Assembly: GCF_021117405.1 (NCBI RefSeq)
Contig: NZ_CP088251.1
Coordinates: 3,395,001-3,459,000, forward strand
Reading direction: 5' to 3'
Length of the DNA: 64,000 nucleotides
Source of the DNA: Frateuria edaphi
GTDB lineage: Bacteria > Pseudomonadota > Gammaproteobacteria > Xanthomonadales > Rhodanobacteraceae
In this document: positions 52,904 to 61,861 of the stretch, in pieces
Layout: each line of letters starts with the position of its first letter
How positions within the stretch are numbered: the first letter of the stretch is position 1
Made by a program: the position numbers and the translations under genes
The notes under the pieces: generated by a model
Told to the model about the DNA's origin: nothing
The model's input: the letters and a program-made list of their open reading frames with translations, nothing else
Databases searched by the model: none

Positions 52904-53601
52904 GCCGTCTCCGCTTCCGGCAACCACTTCATGACGCGCAGCAATGCCTGGGCGGTGGCCGTCGAGGAAGCGGGGTTCTGGCCGGTGATAAGACGGCCGT
53001 CGACAATGGTGTGGACCTCCCAGTTGGGTTTCTTCTCGAAGAAGGCGCCCAGCTGCTTGAGTTCGTCCTCGACGAGGAACGGCACGACCCTCGTCAGCTG
53101 CACTTCCTCTTCCTCTTTGTTCGTAAAGCCCGTGACGCGTTTGCCCTTGACCAGAGCTTCGCCCTTGTACTTGACGTGGCGAAGTACACCGGGCGCGTGG
53201 CACACGAAACCGATGTTCTTGCCGCTGTCGTAGAAGGACTCGATCAGCCGGATCGAGGCCGGATCCTCGGCCAGATCCCACATCGGGCCATGCCCGCCCG
53301 GGTAAAAGACCGTGTCGAAGTCCTCCGACGACATGCTGTCCAGGCGATGGGTAGTGGCCAGTACGCGGATCGCATCGGGATCGCCCTTGAAGCGCGTCTG
53401 GGCCGGTGTCTGGTTGTTCGGGTCATCGCTCTTCGGATCGATCGGCGGCTGGCCACCTTTGGGAGACGCCACGGTCACGTCGATGCCCGCATCCGTGAAG
53501 ACGTAATAGGGGGCTGCGAATTCCTCCAGCCAGAAGCCAGTCTTGCGCCCGGTGTTTCCCAGCGTGTCGTGCGATGTCAGCACCATCAGGATCTTCTTCA
53601 T
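52900..53601 (-). CDS. DJ-1/PfpI family protein (Hsp31-like)
   Basis: The 233-residue protein has the DJ-1/PfpI fold with Hsp31-like length: KILMVLTSHDTLGNTGRKTGFWLEEFAAPYYVFTDAG (with the Glu of the triad), DTVFYPGGHGPMWDLAED, and the Cys nucleophile in GFVCHAPGVLRHV. LITGQNPASSTATAQALL ends the domain. Such proteins act as glyoxalases or chaperones under carbonyl stress. It is followed by a coupled cupin gene. A GGTATCG element lies about 145 bases upstream. Confidence 0.92.
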   Translation of the reverse strand: MKKILMVLTSHDTLGNTGRKTGFWLEEFAAPYYVFTDAGIDVTVASPKGGQPPIDPKSDDPNNQTPAQTRFKGDPDAIRVLATTHRLDSMSSEDFDTVFYPGGHGPMWDLAEDPASIRLIESFYDSGKNIGFVCHAPGVLRHVKYKGEALVKGKRVTGFTNKEEEEVQLTRVVPFLVEDELKQLGAFFEKKPNWEVHTIVDGRLITGQNPASSTATAQALLRVMKWLPEAETA

Positions 53602-53923
53602 GGCTTTGCCCTCCAGTGATTTAGTCCAGTCGCGTCCGGGATCGGATTTCGCATGACTGGAACGCAGCAGCCGGATGCATTACGTCGCAAGCCTGGTCGC
53701 CTGCAACCGAGGGTGCGCCCCGTGCCTGGCGTCGTCCATTGCGCTTTGGTATCGGTTTCAACTGACGGTGGTTGCGTGTTTCGCGCGCGCCGTTGCACGC
53801 CGCAAAGAGCTGGACGCCACGAGCACCGTGTGCGCCCAACTGCGGACGCCACGTCGCCGCCGGTTTGCCAGCTTGTGGAGACTGCGGTGGAATGCTTGCG
53901 ACCGGCGCAACGGCCTCACGGTT
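53602..53923. other. Upstream region of the DJ-1 gene
   Basis: No gene. It holds the GCGCTTTGGTATCG element (53741-53754). The open frames are short and Arg-rich. Confidence 0.4.
53741..53754. promoter_or_regulatory. GCGCTTTGGTATCG element upstream of the DJ-1/cupin operon
   Basis: Identical to 51640-51653 over 14 bases; 140-153 bases upstream of the DJ-1 start. See the finding on the shared element. Confidence 0.5.
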
Positions 53924-54289
53924 CTAGGAGCGCGGCGGACCAAACGCCTTGTGGACGATGAGCCAGCGACCATCGATGCGTAGCAGCGAGAGTACGTTGA
54001 TGTAGTCGTTGCCGAGAAAACGGAGTTCCGCCGTCACCACGGCCATGTCTGCCAGGACCTCAATGGACAACGGCGACATGGTGAATGGCTCTCCCGCCGC
54101 CGCCGGACTCTGCCGCGAAGCCACACCCTGGATGTACTCGCCCGCCGATCGGGAGCGGAACACTCCCGTCACCGTGTCCTGCACGCGTGCATCGGGATGG
54201 AACACCGCCCTAAGCTGCGCAACGTCACCCTCGTAGATCGCACGCAGATACTGCTCGACGAGAGCGAGCACGGCCTGGTGTCCGTTCAT
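53924..54289 (-). CDS. NTF2-like (SnoaL/DUF4440-type) protein
   Basis: The 121-residue protein (MNGHQAVLALVEQYLRAIYEGDVAQLRAVFHPDARVQDTVTGVFRSRSAGEYIQGV...) has the NTF2-like cone: an N-terminal helix pair, FHPDARV, then SIEVLADMAVVTAELRFLGNDYINVLSLLRIDGRWLIVHKAFG. Such folds bind small hydrophobic molecules or act as isomerases/dehydratases. The start overlaps the stop of the HbpS-like gene by four bases (ATGA), so the two are coupled. Function unknown. Confidence 0.82.
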   Translation of the reverse strand: MNGHQAVLALVEQYLRAIYEGDVAQLRAVFHPDARVQDTVTGVFRSRSAGEYIQGVASRQSPAAAGEPFTMSPLSIEVLADMAVVTAELRFLGNDYINVLSLLRIDGRWLIVHKAFGPPRS

Positions 54290-54707
54290 GGCTTCTGCTT
54301 CTCGAACCCCGCACGAGCCTGACTGAGTGCAGCCTCGACGATGGCTATGTCCTGCTCGGTGGTGCCGCCGCTGACCCCGATGCCACCGATCAGTTGCTGC
54401 CCATCCTTGATGGGTATGCCTCCACCCATGGCGGTAAAGCCCCCCCGGCGACAGACAGCAGTGCAAAGAGCGGCGCGCCCGGCTGCACCTGGGGAACCAG
54501 CTCGGCCGTTCGTACCCCGACCAAGGCAGACGTGTACGCCTTGCGCCGGGAGAGCACGAGCGAAAACAAAGGCGCCCCGTTCATTCTCTCCTGCAGGACG
54601 AGGTTGCCATGGACATCGATTACACAGACGGCCACCGGTGTCTGTGCTTTAGCCGACTCCGCTTCCACGCGCTCGGCCAAGGCCTTGGCACTAGCAAGCA
54701 AGTTCAT
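54286..54707 (-). pseudogene. HbpS/GlcG-like haem-binding protein gene with frameshift
   Basis: The front half (54707 to about 54447) encodes MNLLASAKALAERVEAESAKAQTPVAVCVIDVHGNLVLQERMNGAPLFSLVLSRRKAYTSAL, and the second half, in another frame (about 54440-54286), encodes GGFTAMGGGIPIKDGQQLIGGIGVSGGTTEQDIAIVEAALSQARAGFEKQKP. Together these are the HbpS/GlcG (DUF336) pattern. The switch is at a run of seven G on the coding strand (plus-strand C7, 54440-54446); one more G would restore the frame. It is either a slippage mutation or a sequencing error in a homopolymer. The ATGA overlap with the NTF2-like gene suggests the intact form was in an operon. Confidence 0.8.
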
Positions 54708-54750
54708 AACATGTGTCCTCGAGAAAGTCGGCAACCAGGCCGCGCCACCG

Positions 54751-55587
54751 TCAGCGCGCGAGCTGTCCGAGATGGAATCCAAGGCGATCTTCCACATCGC
54801 CTGGCTTGTGAAAGCCCTTCGCCATAAGCGCATTGATGCCGGCCTGCGCGGCGGGGCGGCCGAGCGAACTGATGCAAGCGTCCCAGCCGGCTCCGAGTTC
54901 CACGTCGGGCACGAGGGTCGTGTTGACCAGCCGCTTGGTGTTCGCAATGGCCCATTTGTCGAACATTGAAATGCGCACGGCGAGCGCGTCCACGTACGCT
55001 TCGATTTCGACGTCCGGCAGCGACCGGTTGACGTAGCCATAGGCCTCCGCCTGCTCGCCGTCCATGTCGTCCGAGCCCAGAAGTACCTCCAGAGCCCGGT
55101 TTCGGCCGATCAGGCGCGGCAGCCTGGCCATCGGGCCGCCACCAGCGACCATGCCCACACCCACCTCCCATTGCGAGAGGATCGCCTTCTCGCGGCTGGC
55201 GAAGGCCATGTCGCAGGCCAGCGCGATTTCGCTGCCATTGCCCGTGGCGCGGCCACGTATGAGCGCAATGGAGGCGACCGGCGCGCGAGGCAACCTCGCC
55301 AGAAAATCCGGCCACGGTGGAAGACCGGTCGGCCCCGGCGTCATGGACGTCAGGTCCTCGAGCTTGGCCGTGAAATCCGAATGGTTGAGGAAATAGCCGT
55401 CCACGGCGCTGTCAAAGACAACCACCCGCAGGTCGTCCGCTCTCTCGATAGCGTCGATTAGCTGGCGAAACTCGCGGACCATGGGCGGGCCCATCACGTT
55501 CATCGGCGGATTATCGATGGTCACCCGCCAGTAGGCAGGCGATCGCTTGGTTACCCGAAGTGGGGAGGGGTTGGTTTTTGCGTTCAT
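54751..55587 (-). CDS. Enoyl-CoA hydratase/isomerase family protein (copy 2)
   Basis: The 278-residue protein has the crotonase fold: TIDNPPMNVMGPPMVREFRQL, VASIALIRGRATGNGSEIALACDMAFASREKAILSQWEVGVGMVAGGGPMARLPRLIGRNRAL. The pattern is close to the paralogue at 33420-34283 (both keep LPRL.GR.RALE/SLE and a G.G.E..LACD). ATG at 55587. A GGTATCG element lies 80-95 bases upstream. Neighbour genes here (HbpS-like, NTF2-like) are not CoA-pathway genes, so the substrate may be unusual. Confidence 0.88.
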   Translation of the reverse strand: MNAKTNPSPLRVTKRSPAYWRVTIDNPPMNVMGPPMVREFRQLIDAIERADDLRVVVFDSAVDGYFLNHSDFTAKLEDLTSMTPGPTGLPPWPDFLARLPRAPVASIALIRGRATGNGSEIALACDMAFASREKAILSQWEVGVGMVAGGGPMARLPRLIGRNRALEVLLGSDDMDGEQAEAYGYVNRSLPDVEIEAYVDALAVRISMFDKWAIANTKRLVNTTLVPDVELGAGWDACISSLGRPAAQAGINALMAKGFHKPGDVEDRLGFHLGQLAR

Positions 55588-55667
55588 CGCACTCTCGATG
55601 CGGCCGCGGAACGGGAACGCCATTTGCCACCGCAACCATCGGCCGCGCCAGTAGACGATGGTGTCGC

Positions 55668-55683
55668 CGACACCAAGGTATCG
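55668..55683. promoter_or_regulatory. CGACACC-AA-GGTATCG palindrome
   Basis: One mismatch to a perfect 16-bp palindrome; about 80-95 bases upstream of the enoyl-CoA-hydratase-like gene at 54751-55587. The best-formed member of the shared element family. Confidence 0.55.
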
Positions 55684-55903
55684 ATTCGGTGAGGACCACC
55701 GAGCCAAGCGAGGAAATATAGCGATGAGCCAGATGTGCGCCCTGCCCGTCGGCCATCTCAAAGTGCCGTTTGATCGACGCTGACCGCACGAATGCCACGG
55801 AGCCCGAGTCTGGAGGCAGGCAATGTGAACCGCGGGATGCTGTAGCCCTTCCTGGGAACTTGTGGCCGGTCGACCCGCCAGACCAGGCCGCATTACACCT
55901 TGG

Positions 55904-55917
55904 CGTGGTCGACCACG
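55904..55917. promoter_or_regulatory. Perfect palindrome CGTGGTCGACCACG
   Basis: A 14-bp perfect palindrome in a gene-free stretch about 320 bases upstream of the nearest start. It suits a dimeric regulator such as TetR or LacI type, but no gene is near. Confidence 0.35.
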
Positions 55918-56427
55918 TCAGCCACAGGAGGGACCACGATTTCCATGGGGGCATCCCCTTTGCGGAGTCGCCCGGCTTCGGTTGTTTATCGCAACGAGCC
56001 GCCATTGCGCGGCGCGCCGGTCCGTGAGCTGTCAACGATCGCGCCAGCGTGTCTCAGCCTTAGCCTATCGCTCTGTAGCAGTCCTATCACCGATAACGCT
56101 TGCTTACGCCCTGCCCCAACGTCTGCTATCGGCCAAGAGCGGACCCGTTGCGCGTCCGCTTGAGCGAGCGGCTCAGCTCGCCTAGGTGACCAAACTGGAC
56201 TGCTCCGGGCGGGCAGCGTTGGCGATTGCCATCGTGGATACGGCGAGAGGCGTACGTTACCGACCAGAAGCGAGCACCGGCCGTGCGTGCAGCCTCGGGC
56301 GATCGAGCTTAAATTGGAACGACCGGCGGCCCCTGCATGGTGCTCCCGATCACAGAGGTTACAGCAGGTCGGCCGCTCCCTGAGGCGCAGACCTCATTTG
56401 AGCCGCTTCGGAAGCGCCTGATCCAGC

Positions 56428-56643
56428 TCAATTAAACCAGGCTTCCTCGATGTCGTCTTTCACGACGTCATCAACCTCTTCAGTGGGTATGCTGCGGAGT
56501 CCGTTGATACGACCGTGGCGCATACCGAAGAAGACGCCGTTGCGTCGAAACGTGGCGGCCCAGGTGATTCGATCCGGGCTTGCATTGGCATAGATGCCTT
56601 CGTACGTATAGCCGTTAACGGTTTTGCCGGATAAGTTCACCAT
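56428..56643 (-). CDS. Small hypothetical protein
   Basis: The 71-residue product (MVNLSGKTVNGYTYEGIYANASPDRITWAATFRRNGVFFGMRHGRINGLRSIPTEEVDDVVKDDIEEAWFN) is well balanced, with beta-strand-like halves and an acidic end. GAGG lies nine bases before the ATG at 56643. The codon use is like that of real genes. No family recognised. It may be co-transcribed with the small gene at 56821-57009. Confidence 0.65.
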   Translation of the reverse strand: MVNLSGKTVNGYTYEGIYANASPDRITWAATFRRNGVFFGMRHGRINGLRSIPTEEVDDVVKDDIEEAWFN

Positions 56644-56820
56644 GAAAGCCTGCCTCTGGAGTGATGTTCGCGCCCCTTGTTGCATCTGGAGCCGTGGAGG
56701 ATGTCCAGGCCGGATGCCATCGTGTCCTGGGCGGGGCAATGGCTAACCATCGTCTTGCCGGGATCTTAGAGGGTCCCCATCATCGTCCATACGATCGAAC
56801 TCCTTTGCCTGGCGATCAAT

Positions 56821-57009
56821 TCAACTTGCTCGGGCCTGATGTTTCCACGCGCGGGTAGGAGGTGGGCGCTCGTGGGATGAGCCCATCGCCCCCTGCGATC
56901 CATGATTCCGTAGCAGCCAGTGATCGCGCACCATTTGCGCCTCCGGAGGAGCAAAGCTGAGCGTATGCGGAAAGAAGTACAGCGAGTTGGTTTGATTGAG
57001 GGCGTACAT
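56821..57009 (-). CDS. Small hypothetical protein
   Basis: The 62-residue frame (MYALNQTNSLYFFPHTLSFAPPEAQMVRDHWLLRNHGSQGAMGSS...) has a good ribosome site (GAGGAAG) before its ATG at 57009 and a less GC-rich start than the shadows around it. No domain is recognised; the tail is Arg/Pro-rich. Real but tentative. Confidence 0.4.
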   Translation of the reverse strand: MYALNQTNSLYFFPHTLSFAPPEAQMVRDHWLLRNHGSQGAMGSSHERPPPTRAWKHQARAS

Positions 57010-57020
57010 GGCGACTTCCT

Positions 57021-57512
57021 CTATTCGACAATCTGGGCGAGGCGTTGCAGGAGAGCGACCTGCCGTTGGCGTGCGTCCATCCTCGTCATTGCTTGTCTGC
57101 CATCAAGTCCGCAACTCCGAACATGCTCTCGGTGCTGCTGTTCCAGCCTGAGATGCTGCTGGGCATTCGGGAGGCGGGCCGCGATTCTCGTATCCCGTGC
57201 ACGCCGCTCACTATCGTGGACCTCGGTCTGCTCGTGGTTGCCGTTCCCGGTGGCCACAAGGGATGAGCAGAACGAACCAAAGTAGGTCGGCTTGGACACG
57301 GCTGAGACTTCAGGAGGGATCAAGCCAGATGCCTGGCTGCCCCGTTCTGGCACGCCGGCGCGTCGTTCAGCCGCAATCCGCATCGCCCGATGACGGCGGA
57401 TTGGGTCGCGCACGGCGGGCGCTCGCACCAGGCCGATCTTTTGGCAAAGCTGGAGTAGAAGCCTGCCCATCGAAGCATGGGCGTCGGCCAACGGGAATTG
57501 GTGGCTTTGCAT
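57021..57512 (-). CDS. Hypothetical protein of doubtful reality
   Basis: The 163-residue frame (MQSHQFPLADAHASMGRLLLQLCQKIGLVRAPAVRDPIRRHR...) has GAGGG eight bases before its ATG at 57512 and ends 11 bases before the next small gene. The middle (IPPEVSAVSKPTYFGSFCSSL) looks protein-like, but the second half is Arg/Gln-rich and could be chance. Other frames over the same DNA are equally open. Listed at low confidence. Confidence 0.3.
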   Translation of the reverse strand: MQSHQFPLADAHASMGRLLLQLCQKIGLVRAPAVRDPIRRHRAMRIAAERRAGVPERGSQASGLIPPEVSAVSKPTYFGSFCSSLVATGNGNHEQTEVHDSERRARDTRIAARLPNAQQHLRLEQQHREHVRSCGLDGRQAMTRMDARQRQVALLQRLAQIVE

Positions 57513-57573
57513 GATGCGGCCCTCTGGCCGCGGCGCGCGTAGCGCCAAGACACCCACAGTGCTCCTGTCGATG

Positions 57574-58800
57574 TTACGGTTTTGGTTGCATCAGGCTGGG
57601 CCTCGTTGGGCGCTCGGCCCTTACCTCCACTACGTGGCAGCCCTTCAGTCGCTCGGCGAATTCGACCAGTACGCGGATGCCGCTGCTTTCCGCGTCGGTG
57701 CACCAGCGCCGCAGATCCTGCGCCAACGCCGAAATGTCGCGCCGATTGCGCGTGGTTATGTCAGCCAATCGGTCGCGAAAATCGCACACCTCGGGCAGGT
57801 ATCGCCGCGCATGTACCAGCGCCGCAAGTTCGGAGCGGGTCAATGGGTCCAGCCAGCGCCCTCCATTGGCCAGCGCCCGTCGAAGCCGACGCACGCTGCG
57901 ACCGCCGAAGCGCTGTTGCGCAAGAATCGGTGCGATCACGCTGGACGCGTAGTCATGCAGGATCCGCCCGTGCTGCACGCGCAACGCTCGTATCGTTTCC
58001 AGGTCGGGTTCCTGGATGTGCGCGCGGTACTCGAGGGCGGGCGCAACCCGCCGCACCTTTGCCAGGCCAAACCAGCGCAGAAGACAAATCACCAGCCAGC
58101 CTCCATCGAATTCGAACCGGCGCTGCGAGAACTTGGCTGAAGCGGGAAACGCGTGATGGTTGTTGTGCAACTCCTCTCCGCCGACCAGCAGCCCCCACGG
58201 CACGAGGTTTGCGGACGTATCGGAGGTTTCGAAGTTGCGGTAGCCGCACCAATGCCCGAGGCCGTTGATCACCCCGGCCGCCCAGAATGGGATCCACGCC
58301 ATCTGCAATGCCCACAGCGCTACGCCGACCACGCCGAACAGAGCGATGCTGACCGCTGCCAGCAGGGTCGGCCCCAGCCACGACCAGGGTTCATAAAGGT
58401 GGCATTCGATCCAGTCCGTCGGTGTGCCGGCTCCGAAGGTCGCCAGATCGTCCTTGTTTGCTGCCGCCCTCTTGTACAGGTCGACCCCTCCCCATAACAC
58501 GGTACCGATGCCAAAGACCTGCGGGCTATGCGGATCCTCGACGGTCTCGCAGCGAGCATGATGCTTGCGATGCACGGCAACCCATTGCCGCGTCACCATG
58601 CCGGTGGTCAACCAGCACCAGAAGCGGAAAAGGTGTGCGATCACGGGATGGAACTGCACGCCACGATGGGCCTGGCTGCGGTGCAGATAAAGTGTCACCG
58701 CGACGATGGTCCCCTGTGTGGTGGCAAGGAAGTAGAGGACCCACGCATTCCACGACGCCCCCGTCAGTCCGCGTGACGCCAAGGAAAGAAGGTCCGACAT
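57574..58800 (-). CDS. Membrane fatty-acid/acyl desaturase
   Basis: The 408-residue protein has the three His boxes of membrane desaturases: LHRSQAHRG (HxxxxH), VHRKHHARCE (HxxHH) and LHNNHHAFP (HxxHH), with four hydrophobic segments around them (from about residues 10, 50, 150 and 175). This is the acyl-CoA/acyl-lipid delta-9 desaturase layout, which uses iron and oxygen in the inner membrane. Residues after about 260 form a long Arg-rich C-terminal extension typical of the proteobacterial group. ATG at 58800 follows GGGGTGAG; a GTG at 58809 is possible. It is divergent from nhaA. Confidence 0.92.
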   Translation of the reverse strand: MSDLLSLASRGLTGASWNAWVLYFLATTQGTIVAVTLYLHRSQAHRGVQFHPVIAHLFRFWCWLTTGMVTRQWVAVHRKHHARCETVEDPHSPQVFGIGTVLWGGVDLYKRAAANKDDLATFGAGTPTDWIECHLYEPWSWLGPTLLAAVSIALFGVVGVALWALQMAWIPFWAAGVINGLGHWCGYRNFETSDTSANLVPWGLLVGGEELHNNHHAFPASAKFSQRRFEFDGGWLVICLLRWFGLAKVRRVAPALEYRAHIQEPDLETIRALRVQHGRILHDYASSVIAPILAQQRFGGRSVRRLRRALANGGRWLDPLTRSELAALVHARRYLPEVCDFRDRLADITTRNRRDISALAQDLRRWCTDAESSGIRVLVEFAERLKGCHVVEVRAERPTRPSLMQPKP

Positions 58801-59046
58801 GGTGCTCACCCCAGTGGGATCATGCTAAAGCCGGCTCCATATGTAGCGCGCGATGGCGAAGGCCGAGGCCAAGCGCGCGTGAACTGGTTCTCCCTCGGCA
58901 TCCACCTATGTCGTTCCAACATGACGAAGGACGCGACTGCACAGGCAACCGCCAGCTTCCGCCCGGCAAGGTGAAGCCAGACCACGAAATGCACTTGCGG
59001 CCGGCGACTTTGATGGACAGGTGAAATACCGAAAGGCATCAACTCC

Positions 59047-60381
59047 ATGCAGGATGAGCGCTTGCCGCGCGCACCGATCCGATTGCCAGGCGAGCTGATC
59101 GACTGGCTGACTCGCCCGTTCCTGCGCTTCATGCGCATCGAGGCCGGCGCCGGCGCGATGCTGCTGCTGGCCGCCATCGCCGCATTGGTGTTGTCGAACT
59201 CGCCGTTGGCGCAATCCTTCGACAGGCTTTGGGCCACGCCCATGGGCGTGCGGCTGGGGCCCATCGAGCTGGTCCGCTCGCTCAAAGGGTGGATCAACGA
59301 TGCGCTGATGACCCTGTTCTTCTTCCTCGTCGCGCTGGAACTCAAACGTGAACTGGTGCTTGGCGAGCTGCGCAAGCCCCGCGTGGCTGCGCTGTCGATC
59401 GCGGGCGCGTTGGGCGGCATGCTGGTGCCCGCGGGGCTCTACCTGCTGCTGCTGTCGGGCCGTCCCGGCGCGGCGGGCTGGGGCACCGTCATGGCGACCG
59501 ACACTGCCTTCGTGAGCGGTTGCCTGGCGTTGCTCGGCACGCGCATTCCCAAGCGGTTGCGGGTCTTCATGCTTTCGCTCGCCATCGTCGACGACATCGG
59601 CGCAGTGCTCGTGGTCGCGATCGGCTATAGCCACGCGATCAACTGGCAGGCGCTCGCGCTGGCGGCGCTGGGCCTGGTCGCGATACGCGCGTTGGCGTGG
59701 GCGGGATTGCGAAGCCTTCCGCTCTACTTCGCAGTCGGCGCCATGGTCTGGGTCGCGGTGGACGCATCCGGTGTGCATGCAACGATCACCGGCGTCATCC
59801 TCGGCCTGATGACCCCGGCCCGACCCTGGGTCAGCGCCGATCGCCTGTACGCCATATTGCGCCAGGTGGTTGCGCACCCCGCAGCGGACCGCGGTAGCGG
59901 CCCGACGCGCGACCGCCAGACCGTGTTGCTGGCCGAGATCGCGGCGCGCGAAACGCTCTCCCCCGTCGAAAGGCTCGAGCTCGGCCTGCACCCCTGGGTG
60001 GCGTTCCTGATCATGCCGCTGTTCGCCCTCGCCAACGCCGGGCTCGTGCTCTCACGGCAGCATCTCGGGGGGCCGATCACCTGGGCGGTGTTCGCCGGAT
60101 TCGCATTGGGCAAGCCGGTTGGGGTATTCACCTTCAGCTGGTTTGCGGTGCGCCTGGGCATCGCCACGCGCCCGCCGGATCTCGACTGGCGCATGCTGGC
60201 CGGCGGCGGCCTGCTCGCAGGCATCGGATTCACGATGGCCATGTTCATCGCCAACCTGGCCTTTCGGGAAAGCGAACTTGCCAACGCCAAGCTGGGGATA
60301 TTCCTGGCATCGGGATGTGCCGGACTTGCAGGATTGGCGCTGCTGTGGAGGTCAAGAAAGCTACCGGCAAGGGCCAACTAG
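59047..60381 (+). CDS. nhaA: Na+/H+ antiporter NhaA
   Basis: NhaA exchanges sodium for protons across the inner membrane. The 444-residue protein has about twelve helices and the family landmarks: LMTLFFFLVALELKRELVLGEL, GWGTVMATDTAFVSGCLALLG (with the Asp of helix IV region), FMLSLAIVDDIGAVLVVAIGYS with the essential Asp pair (equivalent to D163/D164), and LGKPVGVFTFSWFAVRLGIA. It is slightly longer than E. coli NhaA (388 residues), mainly at the C-terminus. It starts about 250 bases from the divergent desaturase gene and precedes a histidine kinase gene. Confidence 0.95.
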   Translation: MQDERLPRAPIRLPGELIDWLTRPFLRFMRIEAGAGAMLLLAAIAALVLSNSPLAQSFDRLWATPMGVRLGPIELVRSLKGWINDALMTLFFFLVALELKRELVLGELRKPRVAALSIAGALGGMLVPAGLYLLLLSGRPGAAGWGTVMATDTAFVSGCLALLGTRIPKRLRVFMLSLAIVDDIGAVLVVAIGYSHAINWQALALAALGLVAIRALAWAGLRSLPLYFAVGAMVWVAVDASGVHATITGVILGLMTPARPWVSADRLYAILRQVVAHPAADRGSGPTRDRQTVLLAEIAARETLSPVERLELGLHPWVAFLIMPLFALANAGLVLSRQHLGGPITWAVFAGFALGKPVGVFTFSWFAVRLGIATRPPDLDWRMLAGGGLLAGIGFTMAMFIANLAFRESELANAKLGIFLASGCAGLAGLALLWRSRKLPARAN

Positions 60382-60512
60382 CCGCGCGATGAGGTCCGTG
60401 GCGCTAAGCTGGCGGTCGTCGCTCTTCGGCAAGCGCTGCTTTGTTCGAAGGAGTGGACAGCACGGCGGAGTCCGCCCGGGGACCGCCCCCCTCATGCTAC
60501 GAGGGCACCCTT

Positions 60513-61649
60513 TTGAAACTGTCGACCTTCATCCGGTACCACATCGAATCCATCCTTGCGCAATGGGACGCTTTCGCGCGAGAGAACACACCGCAGCCGG
60601 GGCTGCTTTCGGACGAAGCACTTCGCGACCATGCACGCCAGATGCTTGCGGCGATTGCCGACGACATGGAGACCGAGCAGACCGACCCCGAGCAACGGCG
60701 CAAGTCCCAAGGGCACGGGCCAAAGGTGGCGGTCGAAGAAAGTGCCGCGGCCGAACACGGCAAGAGCCGGCACTTGCACAAATACACGCTGTTGCAGCTG
60801 AGTGCGGAATTCCGCTCCCTCAGGGCCGCCGTCCTGCGACTGTGGGGGCCCTACATGGAGCATGCCGATGTCGACGCACTGCATGAGGTGATCCGCTTCA
60901 ATGAGGGGATCGATCAGGCACTGGCCGAATCGATCAAGGGGTGGACCCGGCACACAGGAGACACGCGGGACCTGTTCCTGGCCGTACTCGGTCACGATTT
61001 GCGCTCCCCGCTGGCGAGCATCGCTCTTGCCGGGGAGATGCTGGCGGAACCATCGCTGTCAACTAAGGATATCGGCGCGTTGGCATCCACCGTGACCCGC
61101 GCGAGTCGGATCATGTCCCACATGATCAATGACCTGATGGGTTATGCCAGTAACCAACTCGGGGGCGGCATACCCCAGCACCCCGAGCCTTGCGATCTGC
61201 TGGAACCGCTCAACGACGCGATCGCCGATGCCACCGCCACCTATCCAGGTGCGCGCTTCGAACTGCACGCGCCTGCCGGTCTATATGGCCACTACGATAG
61301 GGGTCGCTTGTACCAGATGTTCCTCAACCTGCTGGTCAACGCCGCTCGCCATGGTGCAAAAGGATGCCCGGTTCTTGTCGAGGCCGGCGCCCGATCTACC
61401 GGGTACGTGGTGAGCGTTACCAACAAGGGCGTACCGATACCCGCAGCGGCGCTGGAGTCCATCTTTCAGCCGCTGGTCCAATTGACCAAGGAAGACCACG
61501 TCACGCGCCCACCGACCAGCCTGGGTCTGGGCCTTTTCATTGCACGCAAGATTGCCGAAGGGCACGGCGGCGGCGTCCAGGTAACGTCGAATCACTCCGA
61601 CGGCACCCGGTTCACCGTCGTACTGCCTAATGAGGCATCGAAAGCATGA
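60513..61649 (+). CDS. RsbRD-domain sensor histidine kinase
   Basis: The 378-residue protein has an N-terminal RsbRD-type domain (FIRYHIESILAQWDAFARENTPQ...), a helical sensor part to about 165, then the kinase core: FLAVLGHDLRSPLASIALAGEML with the phospho-His (about 171), LNLLVNAARHGAKG (N box), SVTNKGVPIP (a G1-like box without the usual DxG) and SLGLGLFIARKIAEGHGG. It lacks transmembrane helices, so it is cytoplasmic. The start is TTG at 60513 with GAGGG nine bases upstream; no ATG fits. The frame is open to 60441. No partner regulator is adjacent. Confidence 0.88.
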   Translation: MKLSTFIRYHIESILAQWDAFARENTPQPGLLSDEALRDHARQMLAAIADDMETEQTDPEQRRKSQGHGPKVAVEESAAAEHGKSRHLHKYTLLQLSAEFRSLRAAVLRLWGPYMEHADVDALHEVIRFNEGIDQALAESIKGWTRHTGDTRDLFLAVLGHDLRSPLASIALAGEMLAEPSLSTKDIGALASTVTRASRIMSHMINDLMGYASNQLGGGIPQHPEPCDLLEPLNDAIADATATYPGARFELHAPAGLYGHYDRGRLYQMFLNLLVNAARHGAKGCPVLVEAGARSTGYVVSVTNKGVPIPAAALESIFQPLVQLTKEDHVTRPPTSLGLGLFIARKIAEGHGGGVQVTSNHSDGTRFTVVLPNEASKA

Positions 61650-61861
61650 TCTCGCTGCGTTGCCTGCTAATGTCCCTTGCGCAACGCAAGAACCTAAGTG
61701 GCTGCAGGTTCGGTGAGATCGCTCTAAGCTCCAACGGTTCTCGAGCTGCATCGCGCAGCTCAATGGCGAGGCGGAAGGCCGGTAGAAGCGTCGTTGCAGG
61801 CATCCTTGCGTGTTCACCGCCCACTGACATGGACTCAGGCGCACGACGGACGGCCTCGTGG

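Larger units (their letters stand above)
55588..56427. other. 840-base gap with palindromes, no gene
   Basis: No credible gene on either strand. It holds the GGTATCG element at 55668-55683, a perfect 14-bp palindrome CGTGGTCGACCACG at 55904-55917, a GAGCGGAC-type element near 56126-56145, and an inverted repeat GCGAGC/GCTCGC at 56164-56181. The frames here are short and low in quality. Confidence 0.5.
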
